Under the pieces are notes generated by a model, which saw nothing but the letters and a program-made list of their open reading frames with translations, ran no database searches and was not told the origin of the DNA. A program made the position numbers and the translations under genes. Below are positions 8,332 through 17,810 of a stretch of 64,000 bases of DNA, one piece after another. Position 1 is the stretch's first letter. Each line of letters starts with the position of its first letter. Source of the DNA: Lachnospiraceae bacterium (GTDB taxonomy: Bacteria > Bacillota > Clostridia > Lachnospirales > Lachnospiraceae); the NCBI GenBank assembly GCA_900759665.1, contig CAAEWE010000050.1:1-64000 (forward strand), read 5' to 3'.

Positions 8332-10659
8332 ATGAAGTTTGGGGAAAATGAAATATTAGAGAGGGAAAAAAGGTTATTCTCCTCTGAACATAGATTTATT
8401 AACCGGATGCGTCTGGATGCATTGTGTTTTCAGTTGTTTCTGACGCTGGGGATCGTGGCGGTTCTGGCAGTATGTCTGGCAGGAGCTTTCCGGGGAATTA
8501 TCAACAGTGCACCGGAGGTCGGGGAGAAGCAGATCCTGACCAGTTCCCGTACGACGGTTTTATATGATAAGGACGGAAATGAGCTGCAGCGTCTGGACGG
8601 ATCAGGGATCCGGCAGGATTATGTCAAACTGGAGCAGATATCTGTGGCAGCAAGAAATGCATTTATTGCCGCAGACGATACCGATTATTATAAGCATCAT
8701 GGCGTGGATATCCGGAGTCTGTTCTATGCGTTTTATCCGGATTCTGCTTCGGCACAATATGCGGGCAGCAGAAGGACGCTGACACAGAAGCTGATCCGTA
8801 ACCAGATTTTTGTCAACGGAAATCATGATTCTGCAGCGGAACGGATCGTACAGAAGATCCAGGAGCAGTATCTGGCGATGAAACTGGAGGCGGAAAGCGG
8901 TAAGGATAAGATCCTGGAGTATTATCTGAATACGCTTTACTTTGGAGGAAACCGTATCGGGATCGGTGCGGCATCGGAGTATTTTTTTGAAAAAAAGCCA
9001 CAGGATCTGACGGTATCGGAAGCTGCTGTGCTCGCAGCTCTGGCACAGGATCCGGCTTTATACGATCCGGTGGATCAGCAGAAAGCAAATAGCAATAAGA
9101 GAACAGAGGTTCTTGATGCTATGCTGAATATGGAAACAATCTCGGAGGATGAATACGAGGATGCTCTGGGAGATAATGTATATATTTCCATGCAGACGGT
9201 CGTCCGCAAAAAGAACGGAACAACGGAGGCGAAGGATTATTATGTTTCTGCAGTGATCTCGCAGGTGATCTCGGATCTGAAGGAGCGGGGAGGATACAGT
9301 GCCACTCAGGCATATCATGCAGTTTATCAGGGAGGTATGAAGATATACACCTGCCTGGATGGAGAGATACAGCAGATCTGCGAAAAAGAGGTGGCAAAGC
9401 AGCTCCGGAAGGAAAAAGGAAAGAGAAAGCGTCAGATTTCACTGGTGTTTATAGACCAGTCCAATGGAAAGGTAAAGGCACTTATCGGTGGAAGGTCGGA
9501 TGAGATACCGCAGACCGGAGGAAATCGTGCGATTGATCATACAAGAAATCCGGGAATCATACTGACACCACTGGCCGTATGGACACCGGCACTGGATACG
9601 GAAGGGATGACCCTTGGAACAGTGCAGGATGATGTGGTTTACAGCTATCCGGAAAACGGAACCGCACGGGTAACAAGGGATGAAAAAGAGTACCAGGGCT
9701 TAGTGACAATGCGGGAAAGTATATTAAAAAGACTACAGTCAACTGCAGTTCAAACGATGGGAGATTTTGGGATTCAGACAGGGTATGATTATCTGAAAAA
9801 GCTTGGTATTACCAGTCTCGTCGAAAAGCAGGAGGATGTGGAAGGAAATGTGATCAGTGATTTTTCCTTGTCGCTTGGTATTGGCAATATGGTGAACGGA
9901 GTGACAAATCTGGATCTTACGGCGGCATATGCGGCAATGGCGAATGAAGGGAAAAGCGTGAGTCCGGTCTTTTATACGAAGGTGGTAGACCGGACCGGTA
10001 ATATTTTGTTTAAAAATGAACAGAATCAATCCCAGATTCTGCGAAAATCAACAGCATGGTTATTGACAAACGTAATGCGGGAGTATGTAGAAAACGGTGC
10101 AGGAAAGGATGCAGACCTGGATCTGGATAAGCTGGCGGCAGCGGGATATGGCGGCAGTTCAGCGGGACATAAGGATCAGTGGTTTGAAGGATACACACCG
10201 TATTATACCGCAGGGATCTGGAGCGGATATGATGATGGGGAGACCATAACTTCCGGGATTTCGTGTGAGGCATTGTGGAAAAGGATCATGCTCCGGGTAC
10301 ATGAGATCAAAAAGATTGAGAAAGGCAGTTTTAAAATTCCTGATGACATTATTGCCTGTGAGATCTGTACCAAATGCGGCGGGCTTGCAGTGAAGGATCT
10401 TTGTGATAAAGCACTTGGCGGAAGCTGTGTACAGAGAGAATATTTTGTGAACGGGACACAGCCTGTGCAGGCCTGCAATTGTCACGTGAAGTACCGGATA
10501 TGTAAAAAAAGCGGCAGACTTGCAACAGAGAAGTGTCCGGAAGATCAGGTGCAGGAACGGGTTTACCTGATGAAGGAAGAAAAAGGAAAAACAAAGGACA
10601 GTCCGTATGTGATGTCTTCCAAATTACGAAATAGCAAATGTAATAAACATGGATCATAA
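8332..10659 (+). CDS. Class A PBP-like membrane protein with degenerate active sites
   Basis: A 775-residue protein with the class A penicillin-binding protein layout: cytoplasmic N-terminus, one membrane segment (about residues 30-52), a GT51 domain and a transpeptidase-like domain, plus a cysteine-rich tail. The fold is recognisable (AALAQDPALYDP, WFEGYTPYYTAGIWSGYD), but the key residues are altered. The GT51 EDxxF glutamate is Asp (ADDTDYY, near 114). SxxK reads IILT within NPGIILTP (near 408), SxN reads RLQ (near 467) and KTG reads YGG (near 604). It therefore probably cannot bind penicillin or cross-link, and glycosyl transfer is doubtful. ATG 8332 is preferred to 8320 because GGAGGG lies between them. 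It stands alone under its own promoter. Confidence 0.85.
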   Translation: MKFGENEILEREKRLFSSEHRFINRMRLDALCFQLFLTLGIVAVLAVCLAGAFRGIINSAPEVGEKQILTSSRTTVLYDKDGNELQRLDGSGIRQDYVKLEQISVAARNAFIAADDTDYYKHHGVDIRSLFYAFYPDSASAQYAGSRRTLTQKLIRNQIFVNGNHDSAAERIVQKIQEQYLAMKLEAESGKDKILEYYLNTLYFGGNRIGIGAASEYFFEKKPQDLTVSEAAVLAALAQDPALYDPVDQQKANSNKRTEVLDAMLNMETISEDEYEDALGDNVYISMQTVVRKKNGTTEAKDYYVSAVISQVISDLKERGGYSATQAYHAVYQGGMKIYTCLDGEIQQICEKEVAKQLRKEKGKRKRQISLVFIDQSNGKVKALIGGRSDEIPQTGGNRAIDHTRNPGIILTPLAVWTPALDTEGMTLGTVQDDVVYSYPENGTARVTRDEKEYQGLVTMRESILKRLQSTAVQTMGDFGIQTGYDYLKKLGITSLVEKQEDVEGNVISDFSLSLGIGNMVNGVTNLDLTAAYAAMANEGKSVSPVFYTKVVDRTGNILFKNEQNQSQILRKSTAWLLTNVMREYVENGAGKDADLDLDKLAAAGYGGSSAGHKDQWFEGYTPYYTAGIWSGYDDGETITSGISCEALWKRIMLRVHEIKKIEKGSFKIPDDIIACEICTKCGGLAVKDLCDKALGGSCVQREYFVNGTQPVQACNCHVKYRICKKSGRLATEKCPEDQVQERVYLMKEEKGKTKDSPYVMSSKLRNSKCNKHGS

Positions 10660-10700
10660 TGCCTGTTGCTTTCTAACAGTTTGACCGCTGCATCATGTTG

Positions 10701-11582
10701 TTATATTTTCTGGAAATCAACAGCACCCTGCATCCAGATAATGCCCTTGAATCTACGGCCGATCATTGGCTCGCCTGCAAGTGCCGAACGGTTGATGCCG
10801 ATCAGAAGTACAATATCATTGCAGGAGACCAGAATCTGATAAATCTCCTCGCCGGTGTACTGATTTTGGACATAGCTCCAATTGACGATCGTGCCAAGAA
10901 TCTGGTAATTGTCTGATTCAGAGCCGTAAGGGATAAAACTTGTCTCTACCACACTGTACAGATCCTCTGTCCGGATGCGGCGGTTGATCTGTGCGGATAG
11001 ATCGATCTCGTCTACGGTCAGACTGTCAATGGCATCCTGGTCACCGGATCTGGCCATGGCGATCAGCTGGTTTCTCATCCGTGTGCGGTAGGATTTTCTG
11101 CGTTTGATCTCTTCGTTATCCTCTACACCCAACAGGATCCTGCCTTCCAGAGCCAGACCGGAAAGGTAGGTCCGTGCTTTGTGCGGTGTATTGTCCGTAC
11201 AGTCTAACATCAGATAATCAACGGCATTCTGCAGATAAAAGATCATGGAAATCCCCAGACGGACATCGTCACACATGCCGGTAAAGGCATCGGTGTCCAC
11301 ACGTTTATTTACTGTGATGTCGGAGACGGTGGAAAGAATTGTCCCTCTCAGATATGGAAAATGGTGCTCAATATGAAAAAATCCCTTTTCATCATACTCG
11401 CCCCGGACAACGATGCCGGCATGGCTGGCGAATTCTTTGGTAAATTCTGTATAAATATGATTTTTTGATAATGCGATCTTTTTGGTCTGATCCGGTTCGT
11501 TCATGATGATTCCAAGCAGCTTGTCCATGTCCTGCCTGGTACTTATATGACTAAAACCGATGGAACGTAAAAAACGATGCAT
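10701..11582 (-). CDS. DUF3881 family protein
   Basis: A 293-residue soluble protein that I recognise as DUF3881, a clostridial family of unknown function, from the MHRFLRSIGF start and overall pattern. No catalytic motif is visible. The middle (about 165-190) is rich in Arg and Lys (KRRKSYRTRMRNQ). The inner ATG is chosen since AAGGGGTGA lies 7-8 bases before it. It is divergent from the DegV gene, with separate promoters in between. Confidence 0.7.
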   Translation of the reverse strand: MHRFLRSIGFSHISTRQDMDKLLGIIMNEPDQTKKIALSKNHIYTEFTKEFASHAGIVVRGEYDEKGFFHIEHHFPYLRGTILSTVSDITVNKRVDTDAFTGMCDDVRLGISMIFYLQNAVDYLMLDCTDNTPHKARTYLSGLALEGRILLGVEDNEEIKRRKSYRTRMRNQLIAMARSGDQDAIDSLTVDEIDLSAQINRRIRTEDLYSVVETSFIPYGSESDNYQILGTIVNWSYVQNQYTGEEIYQILVSCNDIVLLIGINRSALAGEPMIGRRFKGIIWMQGAVDFQKI

Positions 11583-11624
11583 TGGGATCACCCCTTTCAA
11601 TAAAATATGGATCGGTATCCATTT

Positions 11625-11653
11625 ATTCTACTACGGGATATGGGAAGAATCAA
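11625..11653 (-). promoter_or_regulatory. Promoter of the DUF3881 gene
   Basis: TTGATT (11653-11648), a 17-base spacer and TAGAAT (11630-11625) on the minus strand. Confidence 0.6.
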
Positions 11654-11661
11654 GGAAAATG

Positions 11662-11690
11662 TTGCTATTAAGGGGGATATCATATATAAT
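11662..11690 (+). promoter_or_regulatory. Promoter of the DegV-family gene
   Basis: TTGCTA (11662-11667), a 17-base spacer and TATAAT (11685-11690), back to back with the DUF3881 promoter. Confidence 0.65.
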
Positions 11691-11754
11691 TTAGAAAGGT
11701 ATGTAGATTTTCAAAGACGTGGTGATTTAGTCGATGAAGACATGGAGGATGAAT

Positions 11755-12627
11755 ATGAGTAAAATTGCAGTAATGACAGACAGCAACAGTGGTATTACGC
11801 AGATTGAGGCAAAGGAAATGGGGATTACCGTTTTGCCGATGCCATTTATTATTGATGGGAAGACATACTATGAGGATATCAGTCTGACACAGGAGGAGTT
11901 TTATGAGAAGCTTGCACAGAATGCGGATGTATCCACGTCGCAGCCTTCGGTGGAGGATGTATTAAAATATTGGGATAAGGCATTGGAGGATGCGGACGAA
12001 CTCGTCTATATCCCAATGTCCAGCGGCTTGTCAGGTTCCTGTTCCACCGCGCAGATGCTTTCTAAGGACTATAACGGCAGAGTGCAGGTTGTAGACAACC
12101 AGCGCATTTCGGTAACGCAGCGTCAGTCAGCGGTGGATGCCATGGAGTTAGCCGGTCGAGGTATGAATGCAGCTCAGATCAAGGAGCTTCTGGAGCAGGA
12201 AAAAATGCAGTCCAGTATTTACATTATGCTGGATACATTGACCTATCTGAAAAAGGGAGGGCGTATCACTCCGGCAGCGGCAGCATTGGGAACGGCACTC
12301 CGATTAAAGCCGGTTCTGCAGATCCAGGGGGAGAAGCTGGATGCATTCACCATTGCCCGTACCAAAAAGCAGGGGGTGGCAAAGATGATCAATGCCATGG
12401 AGACTGATATTAAAGAGCGTTTCGGCGGTCTGGATAATATAGACAACATTCATATAGAGGTGGCACATACAGCCAATGAGGAGGCAGCAAGGGAATTTGT
12501 GGAGGAGCTTCGGGAGCATTTCGGTGTGAAGAATGAGATTATCTGTAATCCGCTTTCGTTGAGTGTATCCTGCCATATCGGACCGGGGGCACTGGCAGTT
12601 GCATGTTCCAAGGCGATTCCGGAATAA
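11755..12627 (+). CDS. DegV family fatty-acid-binding protein
   Basis: A 290-residue DegV (FakB-type) protein. The family binds a fatty acid and presents it to the FakA kinase for acyl-phosphate formation; the particular ligand here cannot be read from the sequence. Typical features are MTDSNSGIT at the N-terminus, STSQPS near residue 65, IPMSSGLSGS near 90 and GPGALAVA near the end. ATG 11755 is used because GGAGG sits 6 bases upstream, while the ATG at 11749 directly abuts it. It is probably monocistronic; proA follows after 100 bases that include a CCCTGTT/AACAGGG hairpin. Confidence 0.92.
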   Translation: MSKIAVMTDSNSGITQIEAKEMGITVLPMPFIIDGKTYYEDISLTQEEFYEKLAQNADVSTSQPSVEDVLKYWDKALEDADELVYIPMSSGLSGSCSTAQMLSKDYNGRVQVVDNQRISVTQRQSAVDAMELAGRGMNAAQIKELLEQEKMQSSIYIMLDTLTYLKKGGRITPAAAALGTALRLKPVLQIQGEKLDAFTIARTKKQGVAKMINAMETDIKERFGGLDNIDNIHIEVAHTANEEAAREFVEELREHFGVKNEIICNPLSLSVSCHIGPGALAVACSKAIPE

Positions 12628-12727
12628 AACAGAAGGAGCCCTGTTTTTCCAAACGACGGTAGATAACAGGGTATGACAGATTACAGCAGACAGAGCAGAT
12701 GACAGCAGACAGATTGGAGGCAGAAGG

Positions 12728-13975
12728 ATGAATTATATTGAAGGATTAGGACAGAAGGCACAGAAGGCAAAAAAGAGTCTGGCGACAGCATCTACCGGAC
12801 AGAAAAATGAAATACTGACACAGATTGCAGCGAAGCTTCTGGAGCATCAGGAGCAGATCCTGGCAGAAAATGAAAAGGATATAGCGAATGCCAGAGAGAA
12901 TGGCATTTCTGAGACGATGGTGGATCGGTTGCGTCTGACACCGGAGCGGATTCAGGGGATTTCCGATGCTTGTATCGAACTTACCAATCTGGAGGATCCG
13001 GTGGGAGAGGTTATCGAGGGCTCCACTCGTCCCAACGGCATGAAGATTACCAAGATACGTGTTCCAATGGGAGTGATAGGAATTATTTATGAGTCACGTC
13101 CCAATGTTACAGTGGATGCGGCTTCTCTCTGTATCAAAAGCGGAAATGCAGCGATCCTGCGGGGAGGCAAGGAGGCCATCTGTTCCAATAAGGTACTGAT
13201 GAATACTATGCGGGAGGCAGTTGCCCAGTGTGGTTTTCCAGAGGATATCGTACAGCTGGTGGAGGATACCTCCAGAGAAGTGTCCACGCAGATGATGCAG
13301 GCCAACGGTCTGATCGATGTGCTGATCCCAAGAGGTGGAGCAGGACTGATCCAGGCGGTTGTAAAAAATGCAACGCTTCCGGTGATCGAGACGGGAACCG
13401 GCAATTGCCATATTTATGTGGATGCCACAGCGGATCTGACTATGGCAGTGAATATCACGGACAACGGCAAAACACAGCGGCCGAGCGTCTGCAATGCACT
13501 GGAAACCTGTCTGGTACACAAGGATGTGGCAGAGGAGTTTCTGCCAATGTTAAAGGCAAAGCTGGATGAGCATCAGGTAGAGATCCGGGGCTGTGAAAGA
13601 ACAGCAGCGATTCTGGGAGACTGTGTCGTTCCGGCAACAGAGCAGGATTATGCTACAGAGTTTCTGGACTATATTATTTCGATAAAAGTAGTAGATTCTG
13701 TGGAGGAAGCAATTGCCCATGTATCCAGATATTCCACGGGGCATTCCGAGTGTATTGTGACAGAAAGCTATGCCAATGCACGGAAGTTCCAGGAGGAAGT
13801 GGATTCGGCATGTGTCTATGTGAATTGTTCTACGAGATTTACGGATGGTGGTGAATTTGGACTGGGAGCAGAGATCGGCATTTCCACCCAGAAGCTTCAT
13901 GCGAGAGGACCGATGGGCTTAAAGGAACTGACCACCATGAAGTATCTGATCTGCGGAGATGGACAGATCCGATAA
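12728..13975 (+). CDS. proA: Gamma-glutamyl phosphate reductase
   Basis: A 415-residue enzyme of the aldehyde dehydrogenase fold that reduces L-glutamyl-5-phosphate with NADPH to glutamate semialdehyde in proline synthesis. Family blocks include GVIGIIYESRPNVT, the nucleotide region SGNAAILRGGKEA, and the catalytic Cys region RPSVCNALET. Length is normal. GGAGG lies 7 bases before the ATG. The partner kinase proB is not adjacent, which is unusual as the two are often paired; it may be elsewhere in the genome. hydF follows 29 bases later. Confidence 0.96.
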   Translation: MNYIEGLGQKAQKAKKSLATASTGQKNEILTQIAAKLLEHQEQILAENEKDIANARENGISETMVDRLRLTPERIQGISDACIELTNLEDPVGEVIEGSTRPNGMKITKIRVPMGVIGIIYESRPNVTVDAASLCIKSGNAAILRGGKEAICSNKVLMNTMREAVAQCGFPEDIVQLVEDTSREVSTQMMQANGLIDVLIPRGGAGLIQAVVKNATLPVIETGTGNCHIYVDATADLTMAVNITDNGKTQRPSVCNALETCLVHKDVAEEFLPMLKAKLDEHQVEIRGCERTAAILGDCVVPATEQDYATEFLDYIISIKVVDSVEEAIAHVSRYSTGHSECIVTESYANARKFQEEVDSACVYVNCSTRFTDGGEFGLGAEIGISTQKLHARGPMGLKELTTMKYLICGDGQIR

Positions 13976-14004
13976 ATAACCGATTTGTGTGAGGAGGAGA
14001 CATC

Positions 14005-15270
14005 ATGAGTTTGACAGCAACACCTAATGGAGACAGAGTACAGATTGCAATCTTTGGCAGACGAAATGCCGGCAAATCCAGCGTGATCAATGCAGTGACA
14101 GGACAGCAGCTTGCAATCGTATCGGATGTGAAGGGAACTACGACGGATCCGGTTTATAAGGCGATGGAGATACTGCCGATCGGCCCGTGTATGTTTATTG
14201 ATACACCGGGGCTGGATGATGAGGGGGAGCTGGGCGAGAAACGTGTGGAGAAGGCAGTACAGGTGCTGAACCGCACAGATATCGCCATGCTGGTGTTAGA
14301 TATTTCCAGACTCACACCGGAGGAACTGGCACAGGGCCGGGGGATCGGCGAGAAGGAGCAGCAGATTCAGATGATGATCGAGGAGAAGAAGCTTCCCTAT
14401 GTGATCGTACTGAATCAGGAGGACAAGCTTTCTCAGGAGGAGGCAGAGAAACGACGTCAGCAGATCATGGCAAAGAATGGGACGGTGCCGGTCTGCAATG
14501 TGAACACTGTCCGCAAAACGGGACTGGAAAAGCTCAAGGATGCACTGATCATGCTTGCCCCGGATACGGATCTGAAATTACACATTCTCGGAGATCTGGT
14601 GGAGGAGAATGATGTGGTGGTTCTGGTGGTGCCAGTGGATTCGGCTGCACCGAAGGGACGGCTGATCATGCCCCAGCAGCAGGTGATCCGTGATATATTG
14701 GACAACCACGCAGTATCGGTGGTGACCCAGGTGCCTTCTCTGGCAATGACTCTGGATATGCTTGGAGATAAGGTGAAGATGGTGATTACGGACTCTCAGG
14801 CATTTGGCGAGGTGTCCCAGATTGTGCCCACACAGATTCCGCTGACTTCTTTTTCTATTTTATTTGCGAGACACAAAGGAAATCTCCAGACTCTGGTAGA
14901 AGGCGTTACGGCGGTGGACAGGTTAAGGGACGGAGACAGGGTATTGATCGCCGAGGGATGCACTCACAGGAGACAATGTGACGATATCGGGACAGTGAAA
15001 ATCCCCCGCTGGCTGAAGGAATATACAGGGAAAGAATTACAGATTGAGACCTGCAGCGGTACCGGATTTCCGACGGATCTGTCCGCCTATGCACTGATCA
15101 TTCACTGTGGAGGCTGCACTCTTCATGAAAAGGAAATGAAGCACCGGATCTTCCGGGCACAGCAGTGTCAGGTGCCGATCGTCAATTACGGTATCTTTAT
15201 CGCATACGTAAAGGGCATATTGAAGCGGAGTGTGGAGCTGTTTCCAGCGGTCTGGGAACTACTGGAGTAG
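14005..15270 (+). CDS. hydF: [FeFe]-hydrogenase H-cluster maturation GTPase
   Basis: A 421-residue maturase that scaffolds the [2Fe] subcluster before transfer to hydrogenase. The N-terminal GTPase domain has GRRNAGKSS (about 14-22) and DTPGLDDEG. The C-terminal iron-sulfur domain has CTH near 319 and CGGC near 368-371, the CxH...CxxC set of HydF. It indicates that the organism makes an [FeFe] hydrogenase and ferments anaerobically. hydE and hydG are not in the window. GAGGAGG precedes the ATG. Confidence 0.96.
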   Translation: MSLTATPNGDRVQIAIFGRRNAGKSSVINAVTGQQLAIVSDVKGTTTDPVYKAMEILPIGPCMFIDTPGLDDEGELGEKRVEKAVQVLNRTDIAMLVLDISRLTPEELAQGRGIGEKEQQIQMMIEEKKLPYVIVLNQEDKLSQEEAEKRRQQIMAKNGTVPVCNVNTVRKTGLEKLKDALIMLAPDTDLKLHILGDLVEENDVVVLVVPVDSAAPKGRLIMPQQQVIRDILDNHAVSVVTQVPSLAMTLDMLGDKVKMVITDSQAFGEVSQIVPTQIPLTSFSILFARHKGNLQTLVEGVTAVDRLRDGDRVLIAEGCTHRRQCDDIGTVKIPRWLKEYTGKELQIETCSGTGFPTDLSAYALIIHCGGCTLHEKEMKHRIFRAQQCQVPIVNYGIFIAYVKGILKRSVELFPAVWELLE

Positions 15271-15292
15271 ATGTATAACAAGGAGAGAATCA

Positions 15293-15988
15293 ATGAAACT
15301 TATTGTTAATGAAATTGAGAAAAAATTTGAAGAGAAAGAAGTTCTTAAGGGAGCCTCCTTCACCTTTGAAAAGGGTAAGATATATGGACTTCTGGGACGG
15401 AATGGAGCCGGTAAAACGACACTTTTTAACTGTATCAGTCACGAGATTGATTTTGAGGGTGGCTCTGTTTCTCTGGAGGAGAATGGACAAAACAGACCTG
15501 TAGATTTTGATATGATGGGATATGCGTTTTCTACCCCGGTTCTGCCGGAGTTTCTTACCGGTTATGAGTTCATTAAATTCTTTCTTGATATTCATAAAGG
15601 CAAAATAGAAAATCCCCTTACGGTGGAGGAATATGCGCAGATGGTGGGGCTGGATCTGCCGGATCTGGACCGGCTGCTCAAGGGATATTCCCACGGCATG
15701 AAAAATAAAATGCAGATGCTTTGTCTGCTGATCAGCAAGCCGCCGGTCATTCTGTTAGATGAACCGCTGACATCGCTGGATGTGGTTGCGGCTCATGAGA
15801 TGAAGGAGCTTTTGCTGGCAATGAAAAAGGATCATATTATTATATTGTCCACTCACATTTTGCAGCTGGCACAGGATCTGTGTGACGAGATCGTGCTGCT
15901 GCATCAGGGGAAATTGTCCGGAGTGGATGATCTGGATTGTCATGATCAGGGATTTGAGGAGCATGTCATGGAGCTTCTGAGCCGTTAG
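15293..15988 (+). CDS. ABC transporter ATP-binding protein
   Basis: A 231-residue ATPase with Walker A GRNGAGKTT (about 36-44), Walker B VILLDEPLTSLD, and a degenerate signature YSHGMKNK in place of LSGGQ, as seen in many export-type ABC proteins. ATG 15293 follows AAGGAGAG; an upstream in-frame extension would overlap hydF and has no similarity. The permease gene begins 15 bases after its stop, so the two form an operon and one transporter. Substrate is unknown. Confidence 0.9.
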   Translation: MKLIVNEIEKKFEEKEVLKGASFTFEKGKIYGLLGRNGAGKTTLFNCISHEIDFEGGSVSLEENGQNRPVDFDMMGYAFSTPVLPEFLTGYEFIKFFLDIHKGKIENPLTVEEYAQMVGLDLPDLDRLLKGYSHGMKNKMQMLCLLISKPPVILLDEPLTSLDVVAAHEMKELLLAMKKDHIIILSTHILQLAQDLCDEIVLLHQGKLSGVDDLDCHDQGFEEHVMELLSR

Positions 15989-16003
15989 AAAGGATACAGA
16001 CAG

Positions 16004-17701
16004 ATGAATCAGATAATAAGTCAGTTTCAGTTGTTTTTTGCCCAGCAGGTGAATCAACTGATCTATACGATCATTAATTTTAAACCATTGAAGGGGCTGA
16101 TCTCGGAGGAGTGGTATGCCCGCAGTGATATCAAAAAGACACTGGGAATCCTTTGCCTGATCTGGAACGGGCTCAAGGATATCCTGTGGAAGTCATTATA
16201 TTTTCTGCTGGCTGTCTTTGTACCGTGTGCGGTCTTACAATCGAATATCGGCTGGAGCAATCATACGATGGCATCGATGATGGTATGGATATTTTTGATC
16301 CTGAATTGTTTTATGGGCTCCTTTACCAACAGCCATATTATCACCAATGGTGACGAACAGGATTACCTGTTATTGAATCTCATGCGGATCGATGCCAAAA
16401 GCTATTATCTCGCCGGTATTTTATGGGAGTATGGCAAAGCAGCCGTTTGCTGGATGATTGCATTTTTCCTGATCTTAAATCATGCTTTTCCGGGACATAT
16501 GGGGATTTTTGTGTGGGTGATCCTGTGCTATATCTGCTGTCGTCCGATCGGTGAGGCAGTTTCCCTGCTTCTTTGTGAGCATTATAATAAGATTCCTTAT
16601 CAGGACAAAAGTAAGGAAGTACGGGGAAGCTATTATCTGTACAATTTCGGGATGGCTGTTGCAGCGTATGGTCTTTATCCTGTCCTGTTTTTGGTACAGA
16701 GACAAAAGATGGTCTGGAATCCGTTGTTTGATGCAGGTGGTTTTTCTATGGGATTACAGGGGCTCCTTCTGGCGGTCATGCTGATCGCAGCCGTGGCTTC
16801 TGTGAGATATCTGCGGGCGTATCCGAAATATCTGCAGGTGGCGAGAGTGCTCTGTAGTTATCAGCGTGTGATGGAGCATCAGAAGGAAGTTGACAATGTC
16901 CAGTCTCTTGACGGTAAATTAAAGGATACTATGGACGAGGATGCCGTGACGGAGCGGATCTTTCAGGATAAAAGCGGCTATGAATATCTTCATGCCATCT
17001 TTTTTGAACGTCACAAAAAGATCGTGGCAAGACCAAGCCGGATCAAGGCATGGATCGTGGAAGGATTGTTTGGTGTGACCGCAGTGGCTGTGATCGTTAG
17101 CCGTTTTATGGCATCTGCGGCACAGTTTCAGGAGATGAGTGATGGCGTCTGGAGCACGGTGAATATGCTTTTAGCGATCCTTGTATTTATTATGTATTGT
17201 TCTTCTTCCGGAGAAAAGCTGACACAGGCGATGTTCTTTCACTGTGATGCTTCTCTGCTGAAGTATGGATATTACCGGACACCGGAGGCGATCATATCCA
17301 GTTTCCGGATCCGCCTGCGTTATATGATCCGGACGGAGTGCCCGTTTATTGCGGCGTTTTGCGCAGGAGTATTTATCAATCTGATGCTTTTGGGAAGATT
17401 CCGGAATATTTTGCAGATCATAGCAATCTTATTCTGTATCGTGATGCTGTCGGTATTTTTCTCCGTGCTGTTTCTGTGTATGTATTATATTTTTCAGCCG
17501 TTTACAGAGGCAGGAAATACCACAAGCGTTGGTTATAAGATCTGTACCATAGGGATTTATCTTGTGGCGTATAGCTGTCTGCAGATCCATACACCGCCGA
17601 CATACTTTGCAGCGATCATTTTGGGAGTTACCGTTGTGACTCTGGTGGCAGCATTGCTGCTGGTGTGGAAGCTGGCACCAAAGACGTTCCGGTTGAAATA
17701 A
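16004..17701 (+). CDS. Putative ABC transporter permease
   Basis: A 565-residue polytopic membrane protein with hydrophobic stretches grouped near residues 55-130, 150-185, 210-270, 350-400 and 440-560, and a charged central loop (about 275-350). I recognise no family motif; assignment as permease rests on membrane topology and on the ATPase gene immediately upstream. AAAGGATACAGAC precedes the ATG. It may export a peptide or drug, but nothing in the sequence fixes the substrate. Confidence 0.7.
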   Translation: MNQIISQFQLFFAQQVNQLIYTIINFKPLKGLISEEWYARSDIKKTLGILCLIWNGLKDILWKSLYFLLAVFVPCAVLQSNIGWSNHTMASMMVWIFLILNCFMGSFTNSHIITNGDEQDYLLLNLMRIDAKSYYLAGILWEYGKAAVCWMIAFFLILNHAFPGHMGIFVWVILCYICCRPIGEAVSLLLCEHYNKIPYQDKSKEVRGSYYLYNFGMAVAAYGLYPVLFLVQRQKMVWNPLFDAGGFSMGLQGLLLAVMLIAAVASVRYLRAYPKYLQVARVLCSYQRVMEHQKEVDNVQSLDGKLKDTMDEDAVTERIFQDKSGYEYLHAIFFERHKKIVARPSRIKAWIVEGLFGVTAVAVIVSRFMASAAQFQEMSDGVWSTVNMLLAILVFIMYCSSSGEKLTQAMFFHCDASLLKYGYYRTPEAIISSFRIRLRYMIRTECPFIAAFCAGVFINLMLLGRFRNILQIIAILFCIVMLSVFFSVLFLCMYYIFQPFTEAGNTTSVGYKICTIGIYLVAYSCLQIHTPPTYFAAIILGVTVVTLVAALLLVWKLAPKTFRLK

Positions 17702-17810
17702 TGCGTTTGGCAGAGATGGCATTGCACAGGAAATAAGCTTTCCGGCATTATCAATTTGTGAGAGATATGGAAAAGGTATGAGAGAAAACTATGACAGGAA
17801 GGAGATTTTA

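Noticed and set aside
12636..12673. CCCTGTT/AACAGGG hairpin between the DegV gene and proA as a terminator
   Set aside because: A long 23-base loop and no U tract; kept only as a remark under DegV.
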